Origin: Clostridia bacterium
GTDB taxonomy: Bacteria; Bacillota; Clostridia; Christensenellales; Aristaeellaceae
Assembly: GCA_017936375.1 (NCBI GenBank)
Contig: JAGBFR010000071.1
Span: 1 to 46,071 of the forward strand
Direction: 5' to 3'
DNA length: 46,071 nucleotides
Part shown: positions 1 through 10,120 of the stretch, piece by piece
Layout: each line of letters begins with the position of its first letter
Numbering within the stretch: position 1 is the stretch's first letter
Notes under the pieces: generated by a model
Told to the model about the DNA's origin: nothing
What the model saw: the letters and a program-made list of their open reading frames with translations, nothing else
Databases searched by the model: none
Made by a program: the position numbers and the translations under genes

Positions 1-1
1 C

Positions 2-352
2 ACCATGCGCTACATCAAGCCGAAGATCCGCACGGTGTGCCTTGGCATGGCTGCGTCCATGGGCGCGTTCCTGCTGATGGCGGGCGAGCCGGGCATGCGC
101 CTTGCGCTGCCCAACAGCGAGGTCATGATTCACCAGCCCAGTGGCGGCGCGAGCGGTCAGGCGACCGACGTGCAGCTGCACGCGCAGTGGCTGCTGCGCA
201 CCAAGAACAAGATGAATGCCCTGATGAGCGAGATGACGAAGCAGCCGCTCGAGCGCATCCAGAAGGATGTGGAGCGCGACTACTTCATGACCGCCGAGGA
301 GGCGCTCGCCTACGGCATCATCGACGAGATCTATCAGCCGCGCAAGAAGTAA
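2..352 (+). CDS. clpP: ATP-dependent Clp protease proteolytic subunit ClpP (5' end missing)
   Basis: Serine peptidase subunit that forms the barrel of the cytosolic ClpXP protease. Only the C-terminal part (about 115 residues of the usual ~195) is in the window; the reading frame is already open at base 2, so the methionine at base 5 is internal. The nucleophile serine lies in [13 protein letters not shown], the catalytic histidine in MIHQP and the aspartate in VERDYFM, so all three catalytic residues are seen. The C terminus ([18 protein letters not shown]) is the normal family end. clpX follows after 97 bp, the usual clpP-clpX order, with an 11-bp hairpin between them. Confidence 0.97.
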   Translation, partial: TMRYIKPKIRTVCLGMAASMGAFLLMAGEPGMRLALPNSEVMIHQPSGGASGQATDVQLHAQWLLRTKNKMNALMSEMTKQPLERIQKDVERDYFMTAEEALAYGIIDEIYQPRKK

Positions 353-374
353 TTAAGTCCATTCATGTGCATCC

Positions 375-403
375 TTTCTCCCTCCTGTACCGGGAGGGAG
401 AAA
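375..403 (+). repeat. Intercistronic hairpin between clpP and clpX
   Basis: TTTCTCCCTCC (375-385) and GGAGGGAGAAA (393-403) form a perfect 11-bp stem with a 7-nt loop. No T-run follows on either strand, so it does not look like a full intrinsic terminator. It may adjust the clpP/clpX ratio by RNA processing or stability (inference). Confidence 0.6.
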
Positions 404-449
404 TTGATGACACGGAAAACGGGAAAGACTGTTTAATCTGAGGTGCCAA

Positions 450-1766
<1,317 letters not shown>

Positions 1767-1774
1767 CGATACAG

Positions 1775-1806
1775 CCCGCGGGGAGCAATCTCCGCGGGTT
1801 TTCTTT
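1775..1806 (+). terminator. Intrinsic terminator after clpX
   Basis: CCCGCGGGGA (1775-1784) pairs with TCTCCGCGGG (1789-1798) with one wobble; the loop is 4 nt and the T-rich tail runs from 1799. Confidence 0.85.
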
Positions 1807-1853
1807 CTGCTGTGCCCGTTGGCTGCTGGCTGCTTTTGGTCAGCGGGGCCGTG

Positions 1854-1882
1854 TTGCAAAACGGGGTGCATTCGGGTATAAT
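1854..1882 (+). promoter_or_regulatory. SigA-type promoter of lon
   Basis: TTGCAA (1854-1859), a 17-bp spacer and a perfect TATAAT (1877-1882). The start of lon is 56 bp downstream. Because clpX ends in a terminator, lon has its own transcription start. No clear CIRCE or CtsR heptad repeat was seen. Confidence 0.8.
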
Positions 1883-1891
1883 GAAAAGCGT

Positions 1892-1917
1892 CGGCCCGGA
1901 CGCAGAAAATCGGGCCG
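1892..1917 (+). repeat. Leader hairpin of lon mRNA
   Basis: CGGCCCG (1892-1898) pairs with CGGGCCG (1911-1917) around a 12-nt A-rich loop. It begins about 10 nt after the -10 box and ends 4 nt before the AAAGGAGG ribosome site at 1921. Possible 5' stabiliser or translational control element (inference). Confidence 0.5.
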
Positions 1918-1937
1918 GGTAAAGGAGGAATCAACCA

Positions 1938-4349
1938 TTGGCCAAGCCTAAGAAGAAGCGCACGCAGCCGGTCAGCCTGCCGATGCTGCCGCTGCGGGGA
2001 CTGATGGTCTTCCCGTATATGGTGCTGCATTTTGACGTGGGCCGCAAGAAGTCCGTCGCCGCGCTGGAGCAGGCGATGCTCGGCGACCAGCGGATCTTCC
2101 TCGTCGCCCAGCGCGACATGGAGATCGACGATCCGGACGTCGATGACATTTACCACGTGGGCACCATTGCGGTGATCAAGCAGGTGCTCAAGCTCCCGGG
2201 CGACAACATCCGCGTCCTCGTGGAGGGCAAGAACCGCGCGATCCTGCGCGCTGTGACGCAGGAGGAGCCGTACTTCATCGGCGCGCTCGATGAGATCATC
2301 CCGCAGGGGACGGTCGTCTCCATCGAGACGGACGCGCTGCTGCGCACGGCGCATACCTGCTTTGAGGAATACTGCAAGATGAGCGGCCGCGTGTCGATGG
2401 AGACGATGCAGTCGGTCATGGAGATCGAGGACCCGGGTCAGCTGTCCGACGTGATCGCGGCGAACGTGCTCACCAAGGTGGAGGACCGCCAGGAGGTGCT
2501 CGAGGAGTTTGACGATGTGACGAGGCTGGAGAATGTCTGCGCGATCCTTGTGCGCGAGACGGAGCTGGCTGGCGTTGAAAAGAAGGTTCAGGCGCGCGTC
2601 CGCCGTCAGATCGAGCAGAACCAGAAGGATTACTACCTGCGCGAGCAGATCAAGGCGATCCAGACGGAGCTGGGCGATAAGGACGCCACGGATGTGGAGG
2701 AGCTGCGCGAGCGGCTGGATAAGACGCCGATGAACGACGAGGCGAGGGAGAAGACCGAGCGCGAGCTTGAGCGCCTCTCCCGCATGGCCCCCGGCAGCCC
2801 GGAGATCGGCGTCAGCCGGACGTACATCGAGTGGATGCTCGACCTCCCGTGGGGCAAGAACACCCCGGACAACCTCGACCTCAAGCGCGCCCGCCGCGTG
2901 CTGGCGGAGGATCACTACGGCCTTGAAGAGGTCAAGGAGCGCGTGATCGAGTATCTGGCCGTCTGCCGGATCAAGAACAACATGCGCGGCCCTGTGCTCT
3001 GCTTTGTCGGCCCGCCGGGCGTGGGCAAGACGTCCATCGCCAAGTCGATCGCCCGCGCGCTGGGCAGGAAGTTCGTGCAGATGTCGCTGGGCGGCGTGCG
3101 CGACGAGGCGGAGATCCGCGGCCACAGGCGCACCTATATCGGCGCGATCCCGGGCCGGATCATCTCCTCCATCAAGCAGGCGGGGATGCTCAACCCGGTG
3201 TTCCTCTTTGACGAGATCGACAAGATGGCGTCCGACGTGCGCGGCGATCCGGCAAGTGCGATGCTCGAGGTGCTCGACAGCGCGCAGAACAACGCCTTCC
3301 GCGATCACTATCTGGAGTGCCCGTTCGACCTCTCCGGCGTGATGTTCATCACCACGGCGAACTCGGTCGATACCATCCCGCGCCCGCTGCTTGACCGCAT
3401 GGAGGTCATCGAGGTCAGCGGCTACACGGAGGAGGAGAAGCTCAACATCGCCAAGCGCCACCTGCTCCCGGGCCAGATCAAGGAACATGGCCTCGCGCCG
3501 AAGAGCGTGCGCATGACGGAAAAAGTGATGCGCAGCCTGATTCAGGGCTACACCCGCGAGGCGGGCGTGCGCCGGCTGGAGCGGACGATCGGCAAGGTCG
3601 TGCGCAAGAGCGCGGTCATGATGATCGATGAGGAACTGGAGACCGTGAGCGTGACGCAGGAGCGGCTGGAAAAGTTCCTCGGCGCGCCGCGCTATCATTA
3701 TGAAAAGGCCGGCAAGAAGCCGGAGGTCGGCGTGGTCAACGGCCTTGCGTATACCGTCGTGGGCGGCGATACGCTGCAGATTGAGACGACGATCATGCCG
3801 GGCACCGGCCAGCTGGAATTGACGGGCAGCCTCGGCGACGTCATGAAGGAGAGCGCCCGCGCGGCGAAGTCCTATGTCCGCGCGCATGCGCTGGAGCTGG
3901 GCGTCGCGCCGGACTTCTATAAGACGCAGGACATCCACATCCACGTGCCGGAGGGCGCCGTGCCCAAGGACGGCCCGAGCGCGGGCGTGACGATGACGAC
4001 GGCGCTGGTTTCCGCGCTGACGGGCATCGCCGTCAGGCAGAACGTGGCGATGACGGGCGAAATCACGCTGCGCGGCCGCGTGCTGCCCATCGGCGGGCTG
4101 AAGGAGAAGCTCCTCGCCGCGCACAGGGCGGGCATCGACACCGTGCTCATTCCCAAGGAGAATGTCAAGGACCTGGAGGAAGTGCCGCAGAACGTGCTGG
4201 AGGCCATCACCATCATCCCCGCCGCAGAGATCGGAACCGTGCTGCGCACGGCGCTGTGCGAGACGCCGGGGCCGAAGGCGCAGACTGCCGCACCCGCCAT
4301 GCAGCCCCTGACGCAGGGCGCTGCCAGCGGCGCAGGGCTGCAGGCCTGA
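1938..4349 (+). CDS. lon: ATP-dependent protease Lon
   Basis: Cytosolic AAA+ serine protease that degrades misfolded and regulatory proteins. The 803-residue LonA layout is complete: N-terminal substrate domain (about 10-200), coiled coil (200-290), AAA+ module with Walker A GPPGVGKT (358-365) and Walker [10 protein letters not shown] (421-429), then the protease domain. Catalytic Ser680 lies in PKDGPSAG and Lys723 in [14 protein letters not shown], matching the E. coli spacing. Translation starts at TTG 1938, placed well behind AAAGGAGG; no closer ATG fits the family N terminus. The last ~25 residues (alanine/proline-rich) extend past the domain. engB follows 25 bp later and is probably co-transcribed. 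Confidence 0.97.
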   Translation: MAKPKKKRTQPVSLPMLPLRGLMVFPYMVLHFDVGRKKSVAALEQAMLGDQRIFLVAQRDMEIDDPDVDDIYHVGTIAVIKQVLKLPGDNIRVLVEGKNRAILRAVTQEEPYFIGALDEIIPQGTVVSIETDALLRTAHTCFEEYCKMSGRVSMETMQSVMEIEDPGQLSDVIAANVLTKVEDRQEVLEEFDDVTRLENVCAILVRETELAGVEKKVQARVRRQIEQNQKDYYLREQIKAIQTELGDKDATDVEELRERLDKTPMNDEAREKTERELERLSRMAPGSPEIGVSRTYIEWMLDLPWGKNTPDNLDLKRARRVLAEDHYGLEEVKERVIEYLAVCRIKNNMRGPVLCFVGPPGVGKTSIAKSIARALGRKFVQMSLGGVRDEAEIRGHRRTYIGAIPGRIISSIKQAGMLNPVFLFDEIDKMASDVRGDPASAMLEVLDSAQNNAFRDHYLECPFDLSGVMFITTANSVDTIPRPLLDRMEVIEVSGYTEEEKLNIAKRHLLPGQIKEHGLAPKSVRMTEKVMRSLIQGYTREAGVRRLERTIGKVVRKSAVMMIDEELETVSVTQERLEKFLGAPRYHYEKAGKKPEVGVVNGLAYTVVGGDTLQIETTIMPGTGQLELTGSLGDVMKESARAAKSYVRAHALELGVAPDFYKTQDIHIHVPEGAVPKDGPSAGVTMTTALVSALTGIAVRQNVAMTGEITLRGRVLPIGGLKEKLLAAHRAGIDTVLIPKENVKDLEEVPQNVLEAITIIPAAEIGTVLRTALCETPGPKAQTAAPAMQPLTQGAASGAGLQA

Positions 4350-4374
4350 GCGCCATCAAGCAAAGGAGAAAACC

Positions 4375-4992
4375 ATGATTGTCAAACGCGCAGACTTTAT
4401 CACCTCGATGAAGGACTATGGCGAGTTCGCCACAAAGGGCTGTCCGGAGGTGGCCTTCGCGGGCAAGAGCAACGTGGGCAAGTCCTCGATGATCAACAAG
4501 ATCACCAACAGGACCAAGCTGGCGCGCACCAGCGCCACGCCGGGCAAGACGAGGCTCATCAACGTCTATCAGATCAACGAGGAGGTCAACTTCATCGATC
4601 TGCCGGGCTATGGCTTTGCCAAGGTCAGCAAGACGGAGAAGATGTCCTGGGGCAAGATGATGCAGGATTACTTCGCGACGACGGAGGACCTGTGCCATGT
4701 GTTCCATCTGGTCGACATCCGCCATGAGCCGACGCAGGAAGACAAGGAGATGAACCTCTTCCTGCGCCAGTCCGGCATCCCGTTCACGGTCATCGCGACC
4801 AAGGCGGACAAGATCAGCCGCGGCGCGAGGCTCAAGCATCTCGCGCCGATCTGCCGCGCGCTGTTCGTGCAGCCGTGGCAGGTGATCCCCTTCTCTGCGG
4901 AGGATGGGACGGGCCGCGAGGAGATCCTCGCCAAGATCGAGGAAACCTGCTATACCGTCGAGGAGCAGGAGGACGAGGCGCCGCAGGCGTGA
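4375..4992 (+). CDS. engB: Ribosome biogenesis GTP-binding protein EngB/YsxC
   Basis: TrmE-Era-like GTPase needed for 50S subunit assembly. The 205 residues carry G1 GKSNVGKS (30-37), G2/switch I ATPGKTR, G3 DLPGYGF (from 75) and G4 TKAD (142-145). ATG 4375 follows AAAGGAG at normal spacing. Linkage to lon/clpX is a common Firmicutes arrangement. A symmetrical terminator lies after the stop. The acidic tail (EEQEDEAPQA) is short and unremarkable. Confidence 0.96.
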   Translation: MIVKRADFITSMKDYGEFATKGCPEVAFAGKSNVGKSSMINKITNRTKLARTSATPGKTRLINVYQINEEVNFIDLPGYGFAKVSKTEKMSWGKMMQDYFATTEDLCHVFHLVDIRHEPTQEDKEMNLFLRQSGIPFTVIATKADKISRGARLKHLAPICRALFVQPWQVIPFSAEDGTGREEILAKIEETCYTVEEQEDEAPQA

Positions 4993-5013
4993 CCTTCTAT
5001 CGGATCATATGAA

Positions 5014-5053
5014 AATCCCCGGAGAGCAGCGATGCTTTCCGGGGATTCTTTTT
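5014..5053. terminator. Bidirectional terminator between engB and the carboxypeptidase gene
   Basis: AATCCCCGGA (5014-5023) pairs perfectly with TCCGGGGATT (5038-5047). CATATGAAAA before the stem and TTTTTCATATG after it give A/T tracts on both sides, so it can stop engB (plus) and the convergent gene (minus). Confidence 0.85.
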
Positions 5054-5075
5054 CATATGCGGCGGCTGCGCGGGA

Positions 5076-6554
5076 TCAGCCCAGGCGCGTCGTCTTTTCC
5101 TTCTGCAGATCCGGGGGCTTGGGCCGCTTCTTCCTGTGCCGGCGGATGAAACGGGCGAGCATCATCAGCAGGAGCAGCAGCGCACCGGGCGGGATGAGCA
5201 GGTCCCATGTGAAGCGGGGGAATGGATTCTCGTCCGCCATCGTGTACGCCTCGATCTGCTCAAGGGTCAGCGGCGCGTTTTCGCGCGCGGCGATGGAGCG
5301 CGTGGCGACGAGCTCGTATTCTGCGGTTTCGCCGGATTCGGCATAGAAGGTCAGCCTGCCGATGACCTCGCCCACCTCGATGGGTGCGCGGAATTCCTTG
5401 ACCCAGTTGATCGTGGAGATCTGGCTGAAGTTTTCGCGCAGCAGATCGATCTTGGCCTTGTTGCCGATGATGGTCATGTTCCTGCTCTCATCCACGGCGC
5501 GGATGCCGAGGGTGAGCTCGCCGTGGTTCGCGTCGTGGGGATCAAAGCCGGAGATCTCGATGACGCGCGGCTCCTCGGCGTAGAGGGATTCGGGGCTGAT
5601 CGATTCGATCTGGGTGAAGCCGTACTCGAAGAGGCGGCGGGTATCCAGCCAGCGGCGCGTATCGCCGGAATACATGACCACGGCGATCAGGTCGATGCCG
5701 CCGCGGCGGGCATAGCCGACGAAGCAGTAGCCGGCGGGGACGGTGTAGCCCGTCTTGCCGCCGATACAGGAGCGGAAGTAATAGTCGCTTTCGGGATTGA
5801 GGATGGGCGTGTTGCCCACGACGGTGCGGCGCGGATGGCCGCCTGCGCTGCCCTCGCCGCTGGTCGCATCCATCTCATAGGAGGTGCGGCCGATGATGTC
5901 CATGAATCGCTCGTCCTGCATGGCGGCGCGGGCGATGATCGCCATATCGCGCGCGGTGGTGTAGTGCGTCTGCTCGTGCAGGCCGGAGGGGTTGGAGAAG
6001 TTGGTGTAAGGGGAGCAGCCGAGCATCTGCGCGGTCTGATTCATCAGGGAGGCAAAGCCGGAGATCGTGCCGCCGAGGTATTCGGCGATGGCGTTGGCAG
6101 CCTCGTTGCCGGAGCGGACCAGCATCGCGGCGATCAGGTCGTCCATGGGCACCTGCTCGCCGACGTTGAGCGGGATCTTCTGATAGCCGCGGGGGACGAG
6201 GTCGACCGCGTTCTGGGAGACGGTGACGATGTCGTTTTCAAGATCGGCCATCTGCAGGGCGATGTAGCCGGTGAGGATCTTCGTTGTCGAGGCGGGGTAC
6301 ATGATTTCATCCGCGTTTTTTTCGAAGATGACCTCGCCCGTGCTGGCCTCCACCAAAATGGCGCTGAGGGCATAGATCATGTCCTCGTCGAGGAACTCAG
6401 GGTGCTCGTCGTCATAGGGGATGGCGTCCGGCGGGAGCGTCGGGGCGACGAATCGCTCCTCCTCTTCCTCCTCGGCCATAGCCCGCGGCGAAAGCACCGG
6501 ACAGGCTATCATAAAAAACGCTGCGCACAGCAGCGCGAACAGTCGCTGGGGCAA
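5076..6554 (-). CDS. D-alanyl-D-alanine carboxypeptidase (DacF/PBP5 family)
   Basis: Membrane-anchored serine peptidase that removes the terminal D-Ala of peptidoglycan stem peptides. With the start chosen here (TTG at 6554, behind GGAGGG with a 6-nt gap) the protein has 492 residues and begins with a signal peptide (PQRLFALLCAAFFMIA...AMA). An in-frame ATG at 6617 exists but has no ribosome site and would add 21 residues in front of the signal. Active-site motifs are STTK (about 89-92), SGN (148-150) and KTG (267-269). A PBP5 C-terminal beta domain follows, then one transmembrane helix (LLIPPGALLLLLMMLARF) and a basic tail. It is convergent with engB. Confidence 0.93.
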   Translation of the reverse strand: MPQRLFALLCAAFFMIACPVLSPRAMAEEEEEERFVAPTLPPDAIPYDDEHPEFLDEDMIYALSAILVEASTGEVIFEKNADEIMYPASTTKILTGYIALQMADLENDIVTVSQNAVDLVPRGYQKIPLNVGEQVPMDDLIAAMLVRSGNEAANAIAEYLGGTISGFASLMNQTAQMLGCSPYTNFSNPSGLHEQTHYTTARDMAIIARAAMQDERFMDIIGRTSYEMDATSGEGSAGGHPRRTVVGNTPILNPESDYYFRSCIGGKTGYTVPAGYCFVGYARRGGIDLIAVVMYSGDTRRWLDTRRLFEYGFTQIESISPESLYAEEPRVIEISGFDPHDANHGELTLGIRAVDESRNMTIIGNKAKIDLLRENFSQISTINWVKEFRAPIEVGEVIGRLTFYAESGETAEYELVATRSIAARENAPLTLEQIEAYTMADENPFPRFTWDLLIPPGALLLLLMMLARFIRRHRKKRPKPPDLQKEKTTRLG

Positions 6555-6752
6555 GGGATTCCCTCCATCATCTAGAGCGGTTGATCGGAACACATCATGG
6601 GATATGCGGATCTTCATAGCTATACAGCATTACTATACCACTTTTTCTTTCAATTGTACAGAGCGCATGCATCCGGCAGCGGGAGAAGCGAAAAAATGCA
6701 GAGAATACTGCCTGAAAATGTTAAGAAGCGAAATAAAAATGTGTCAGAACTC

Positions 6753-6782
6753 TTGATTTTTGTTGGTAGTATGCGTTACAAT
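6753..6782 (+). promoter_or_regulatory. Promoter of the two-component operon
   Basis: TTGATT (6753-6758), 18-bp spacer, TACAAT (6777-6782). The response-regulator start lies 98 bp downstream. The region 6555-6752 between the divergent genes is AT-rich compared with its surroundings and holds no gene that I can support. Confidence 0.65.
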
Positions 6783-6880
6783 AGGTCTATAGTTGTTCAG
6801 TGTCGGTCTTTGTGCCCATGGGCGGCATGGGGCGCGGCACACATGAAGATGATACCACAGTAAACGAGGATGAAGCGCGC

Positions 6881-7576
6881 ATGCCGAAGAAGATTTTGCT
6901 GGTTGACGACGAGCCACTGATTCTCAAGGGATTGAAATATAGTCTGGAGCAGGATGGTTATGTGACGGAGTCCGCGATGGACGGAGAGGAAGCGCTCTCC
7001 AAGTTCTTCGCCGGCAGTTACGATCTGATCCTGCTTGATGTGATGCTTCCGGGCGTCGACGGCATCGAGGTGTGCCAGAGGATCCGTGAGCGCTCCAATG
7101 TGCCGATCATCATGCTGACGGCCAAGGGCGAGGACATGGATAAGATTCTGGGCCTTGAATACGGCGCGGACGACTACATGACCAAGCCGTTCAACATTCT
7201 GGAGGTCAAGGCGCGCATCAAGTCCATCTTCCGCCGCAGCCAGCCCGCTGTGAGCGCCGTGGAGGAGAAGCGCATTGTCCGCGTGCATGATCTGGTGGTC
7301 AACTGCCAGAGCCGCACGGTGACGCTGGGCGGCGAGTCCATCCGCCTGACGGCGAAGGAGTTTGACCTGCTCCAGCTGCTCATTACCCATCGCGGCAAGG
7401 TCTACAGCCGCGAGGCGCTGCTGGAGACCGTATGGAAGTATGACTACATGGGCGATATGCGCACGGTCGACGTGCACATCCGCCGTCTTCGCGAAAAAAT
7501 TGAACGGGACAATTCCGGCCCTGAATTCATTCTGACCAAATGGGGAGTGGGTTACTATTTTACGGACAAGGATTAA
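6881..7576 (+). CDS. OmpR/PhoB-family response regulator
   Basis: DNA-binding response regulator of 231 residues. The receiver domain begins KILLVDDEP, has phospho-acceptor Asp53 (LILLDVMLPG), Thr80 and Lys102 (MTKPF). The C-terminal winged helix (about 130-229) has the usual RLTAKEFDLLQLL and RTVDVHIRRLREKIE segments. ATG 6881 is chosen because it gives the standard MPKKILLVDDE N terminus; an in-frame ATG further upstream adds 27 unlikely residues. The sensor kinase follows directly. It resembles WalR/PhoP-type regulators, but the regulon cannot be told; two GerMN genes downstream suggest an envelope role (inference). Confidence 0.93.
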   Translation: MPKKILLVDDEPLILKGLKYSLEQDGYVTESAMDGEEALSKFFAGSYDLILLDVMLPGVDGIEVCQRIRERSNVPIIMLTAKGEDMDKILGLEYGADDYMTKPFNILEVKARIKSIFRRSQPAVSAVEEKRIVRVHDLVVNCQSRTVTLGGESIRLTAKEFDLLQLLITHRGKVYSREALLETVWKYDYMGDMRTVDVHIRRLREKIERDNSGPEFILTKWGVGYYFTDKD

Positions 7577-7622
7577 CCCGTTTTACTCCGTCCGAGGAAA
7601 AATACTGATCGCTTTCCTGCTG

Positions 7623-9032
7623 GTGATCGGCGTGTCATTCTATGTGGTGGCCGCCTCGACCGTCCGGCTGGTCAGCGATTCTCTTTTTGAGGACACTGTC
7701 CGCAGGCAGACGACCGGCGTCTCGGAGATGGCGGTCATGCTCGGCGAACAGATGCAGGGGGAGACGGCTGATACGTTCTATCCAAAGCTCCTGCAGGCGG
7801 CCCGCTCCGGCGGCGGCCGCCTTTTGGTTGTGGATCGGGACGGAAAGGTGATGTTTGACACCTTCGACGAGCGCTGCGGCACGCGCCTTGCGCTGCAGGA
7901 GGTGCACAGCGTGCTCGGCGGGAAGGATGCGGATTACGGCTTCCACCTGCAGGATGGGGACGGCGCGCAGCAGGCGCCCTCCGTGCTGGACGCGGTCACC
8001 AAGCGGGACGTCCAGAAGATCTGGGTGGGCTGCTTTGTCTCCGCCATGGACGGCAGCCTGACGGGAGAGGGCGGCGCGCTGGTGCTGATCGCCTCCGTGC
8101 AGGACACGGTGGATTCGCTGATCTTCATCCGCGACAGGATGCTGCTCGTCTTTGCGGCGGCGCTGATTGCCGTGCTGCTGCTGGCGAGCCTGATCTCGCG
8201 CATCATCACCAAGCCTGTGGCGGAGCTGAGCGCGGGCATCGAGCGCATGACCAAGGGCGACTATCAGCATCGCGTGCATGTCCCCGGAAAGAGCGAGATG
8301 GCGCAGCTGGCCAGCGCATTCAATCAGATGAGCGAGCAGGTGCGCAACCTCGAGGAGGCACGCAATCAGTTTGTCTCCAACGCCTCGCATGAGCTCAAGA
8401 CTCCGCTGGCGACGATCAAGATCCTCGTGGAATCGATGATGTATGAGGATGAGATGGACCCCGGCTTGAGGCGGGAATTCCTCGGGGATATCGACAAGGA
8501 GATCGACAGGCTCTCCTCCGTCGTGGGCGATCTGCTGACGCTGGTGCATATCGACAGCCATAAGCTCAAGCTCCGGCGCGAGCGCATGATCTTTGCCGAT
8601 ACCGTGCGGGAGACGTCTGCGCGCCTGACGCCGCTGGCGAAGAAGCGCGGGCAGGAGATCACCACGCAGATCACGGACGAATGCGAGATGTTCGCCGACC
8701 CGGGCAAGCTGGCGCAGGTCTGCTACAACATCATTGAAAACGGTATCAAGTACACGCCCGACGGCGGAAAGATCCACGTCCGCCTGCGCAGGGTGGGCCG
8801 CGACGCCGTGCTGGAGATTTCGGATACCGGCGTGGGCATCCCACCGGAGGATCTGCCGCATGTGTTCGACCGCTTCTATCGGGTGGACAAGGCGCGTTCG
8901 CGCGATACGGGCGGCACGGGCCTTGGCCTGTCCATCGTGCAGCAGATTGTCAGGCTGCATGCGGGCTCGGTGACGGTGCAGTCCGAGCGGGGCAGGGGCA
9001 CGACGTTCATCGTGCAGCTGCCGGTGAAGTGA
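7623..9032 (+). CDS. Sensor histidine kinase (HAMP, HisKA, HATPase)
   Basis: Membrane sensor kinase and partner of the regulator upstream. Numbered from GTG 7623: extracytoplasmic sensor of about 150 residues, second transmembrane helix 173-192, HAMP 193-245, HisKA with His256 in SHELKTPL, and ATPase domain with N box NIIENGIKY (Asn372) and DTGVGIPPED, GGTGLGLSIV. The GTG start cuts into the first transmembrane helix. The frame is open upstream to 7536 without ATG, GTG or TTG and encodes NPFYSVRGKILIAFLL, a typical kinase N terminus. The true start may therefore be a rare codon: CTG 7605 (GAGG 7 nt before it) or ATT 7572 overlapping the regulator's stop. Confidence 0.93.
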   Translation: MIGVSFYVVAASTVRLVSDSLFEDTVRRQTTGVSEMAVMLGEQMQGETADTFYPKLLQAARSGGGRLLVVDRDGKVMFDTFDERCGTRLALQEVHSVLGGKDADYGFHLQDGDGAQQAPSVLDAVTKRDVQKIWVGCFVSAMDGSLTGEGGALVLIASVQDTVDSLIFIRDRMLLVFAAALIAVLLLASLISRIITKPVAELSAGIERMTKGDYQHRVHVPGKSEMAQLASAFNQMSEQVRNLEEARNQFVSNASHELKTPLATIKILVESMMYEDEMDPGLRREFLGDIDKEIDRLSSVVGDLLTLVHIDSHKLKLRRERMIFADTVRETSARLTPLAKKRGQEITTQITDECEMFADPGKLAQVCYNIIENGIKYTPDGGKIHVRLRRVGRDAVLEISDTGVGIPPEDLPHVFDRFYRVDKARSRDTGGTGLGLSIVQQIVRLHAGSVTVQSERGRGTTFIVQLPVK

Positions 9033-9057
9033 CGGATGAAAGCGATGGGGGAATCGG

Positions 9058-10080
9058 ATGAAGAAGGCTGTCGTATGCCTGCTGCTTGCGCTGACGCTGA
9101 GCGTGCTGTGCCAGAGGCAGGTGATCGATGCGCTGATGACCGCCGCGCGCGGCGTGATCAGCCAATACATGCCCGCGCAGGAGCAGCCTGCGCCGGATGC
9201 GCCGACCTACGCGCAGCAGCTGGGCGATTCGGCGGCGCATGACACGCTGCCTGCGACGCTGTATTACCGCTTTGCGGGGACGCGCCTGCTGGGCGCGGAG
9301 CAGATCCTGCTGGATATCCGCAGGGAGGAGACGGTGGCGCGCAGCATTGTCGACGCGCTGATTGAAGGACCGAGTGCGTCGCATGCCCGGCTGACGGGCC
9401 TCTTCCCGCAGGGCACACGCGTGATCTCCGTGACGGGCGAGGGCAGCACGGCCTTTGTCACGCTCAGCCGGGGATTCCTCGGCCGACCGGACGGCGCGCC
9501 CGCCGACTGGGAGGATATCGAATACTGGCAGGAGGAGGCGACGCTGCGCCGGTATCTGGCGATGCAGTCGATCGTCCTTTCGCTCACGGAGGAGGGCCGC
9601 TATCAGCGCGTGCAGCTCTATGTGGCGGATAATGACGACGAAATCCCCGAGCGGCTGGAGCTGTACTGGTTTGACAGGACGCAGGAGGATCTCTCCGTCG
9701 TGCTGGGCGCCTGTGCGCGCGATGCGCAGGCGATGCTCACCCCGGAGCGCACGCTGGATATGGCGCTCGCCGCGTGGCAGGAGCGCGACTGGGAGACGCT
9801 CTATCTCTTCCTTGCGGCGCAGGAGGATGAGCAGCTGCCGTCCTACAGCGTCTTTGAGGCGGAGATGAAGGAGCGGGATATCTCCCTGCTCGAGTACGCG
9901 ATCTCCGGCGGGACGGTCGGCATGGACGGGCGGAGCGCCACGCTGGTGCTGGATGCGGCGCTGCGCTCTGTCGACGGAGGCGACGCGCAGATTGTGCGCG
10001 AATCGGTCCTCCTCACGCGCGTGACGGACAACTGGACGATCTCGCCGAAGACGCTGGAGGACCTGATGATCCGCGACTGA
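9058..10080 (+). CDS. Exported GerMN-domain protein
   Basis: 340-residue protein with an N-terminal signal or membrane anchor (KKAVVCLLLALTLSVLC). Residues about 60-190 match the GerMN pattern: hydrophobic strand, R-V-A-R-ALIEGP helix region, LFPQGTRVISV, then AFVTLSRGF. The rest (190-340) has no family I recognise. GerMN domains occur in the spore germination/sporulation protein GerM and in other envelope proteins; their biochemical role is not settled. It starts 25 bp after the kinase and 40 bp before another GerMN gene, so all four genes are probably one operon. Assignment to a germination function would be a guess. Confidence 0.8.
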   Translation: MKKAVVCLLLALTLSVLCQRQVIDALMTAARGVISQYMPAQEQPAPDAPTYAQQLGDSAAHDTLPATLYYRFAGTRLLGAEQILLDIRREETVARSIVDALIEGPSASHARLTGLFPQGTRVISVTGEGSTAFVTLSRGFLGRPDGAPADWEDIEYWQEEATLRRYLAMQSIVLSLTEEGRYQRVQLYVADNDDEIPERLELYWFDRTQEDLSVVLGACARDAQAMLTPERTLDMALAAWQERDWETLYLFLAAQEDEQLPSYSVFEAEMKERDISLLEYAISGGTVGMDGRSATLVLDAALRSVDGGDAQIVRESVLLTRVTDNWTISPKTLEDLMIRD

Positions 10081-10120
10081 CGAGCAGAATGACGGAATAA
10101 GAAAGAAAGGAGCGGCCGGT

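Noticed and set aside
1807-1937. Heat-shock operator (CIRCE or CtsR) before lon
   Set aside because: No inverted TTAGCACTC repeat and no GGTCAAA heptad pair; only a standard promoter and a hairpin.
5136-6575. Plus-strand open frame opposite the carboxypeptidase
   Set aside because: No domain; the minus strand has STTK, SGN and KTG at proper spacing plus signal peptide and ribosome site.
7536-7622. Programmed frameshift joining the response regulator and the kinase
   Set aside because: No slippery heptamer near the regulator stop, and both proteins are complete as separate units; a rare start codon explains the frame better.
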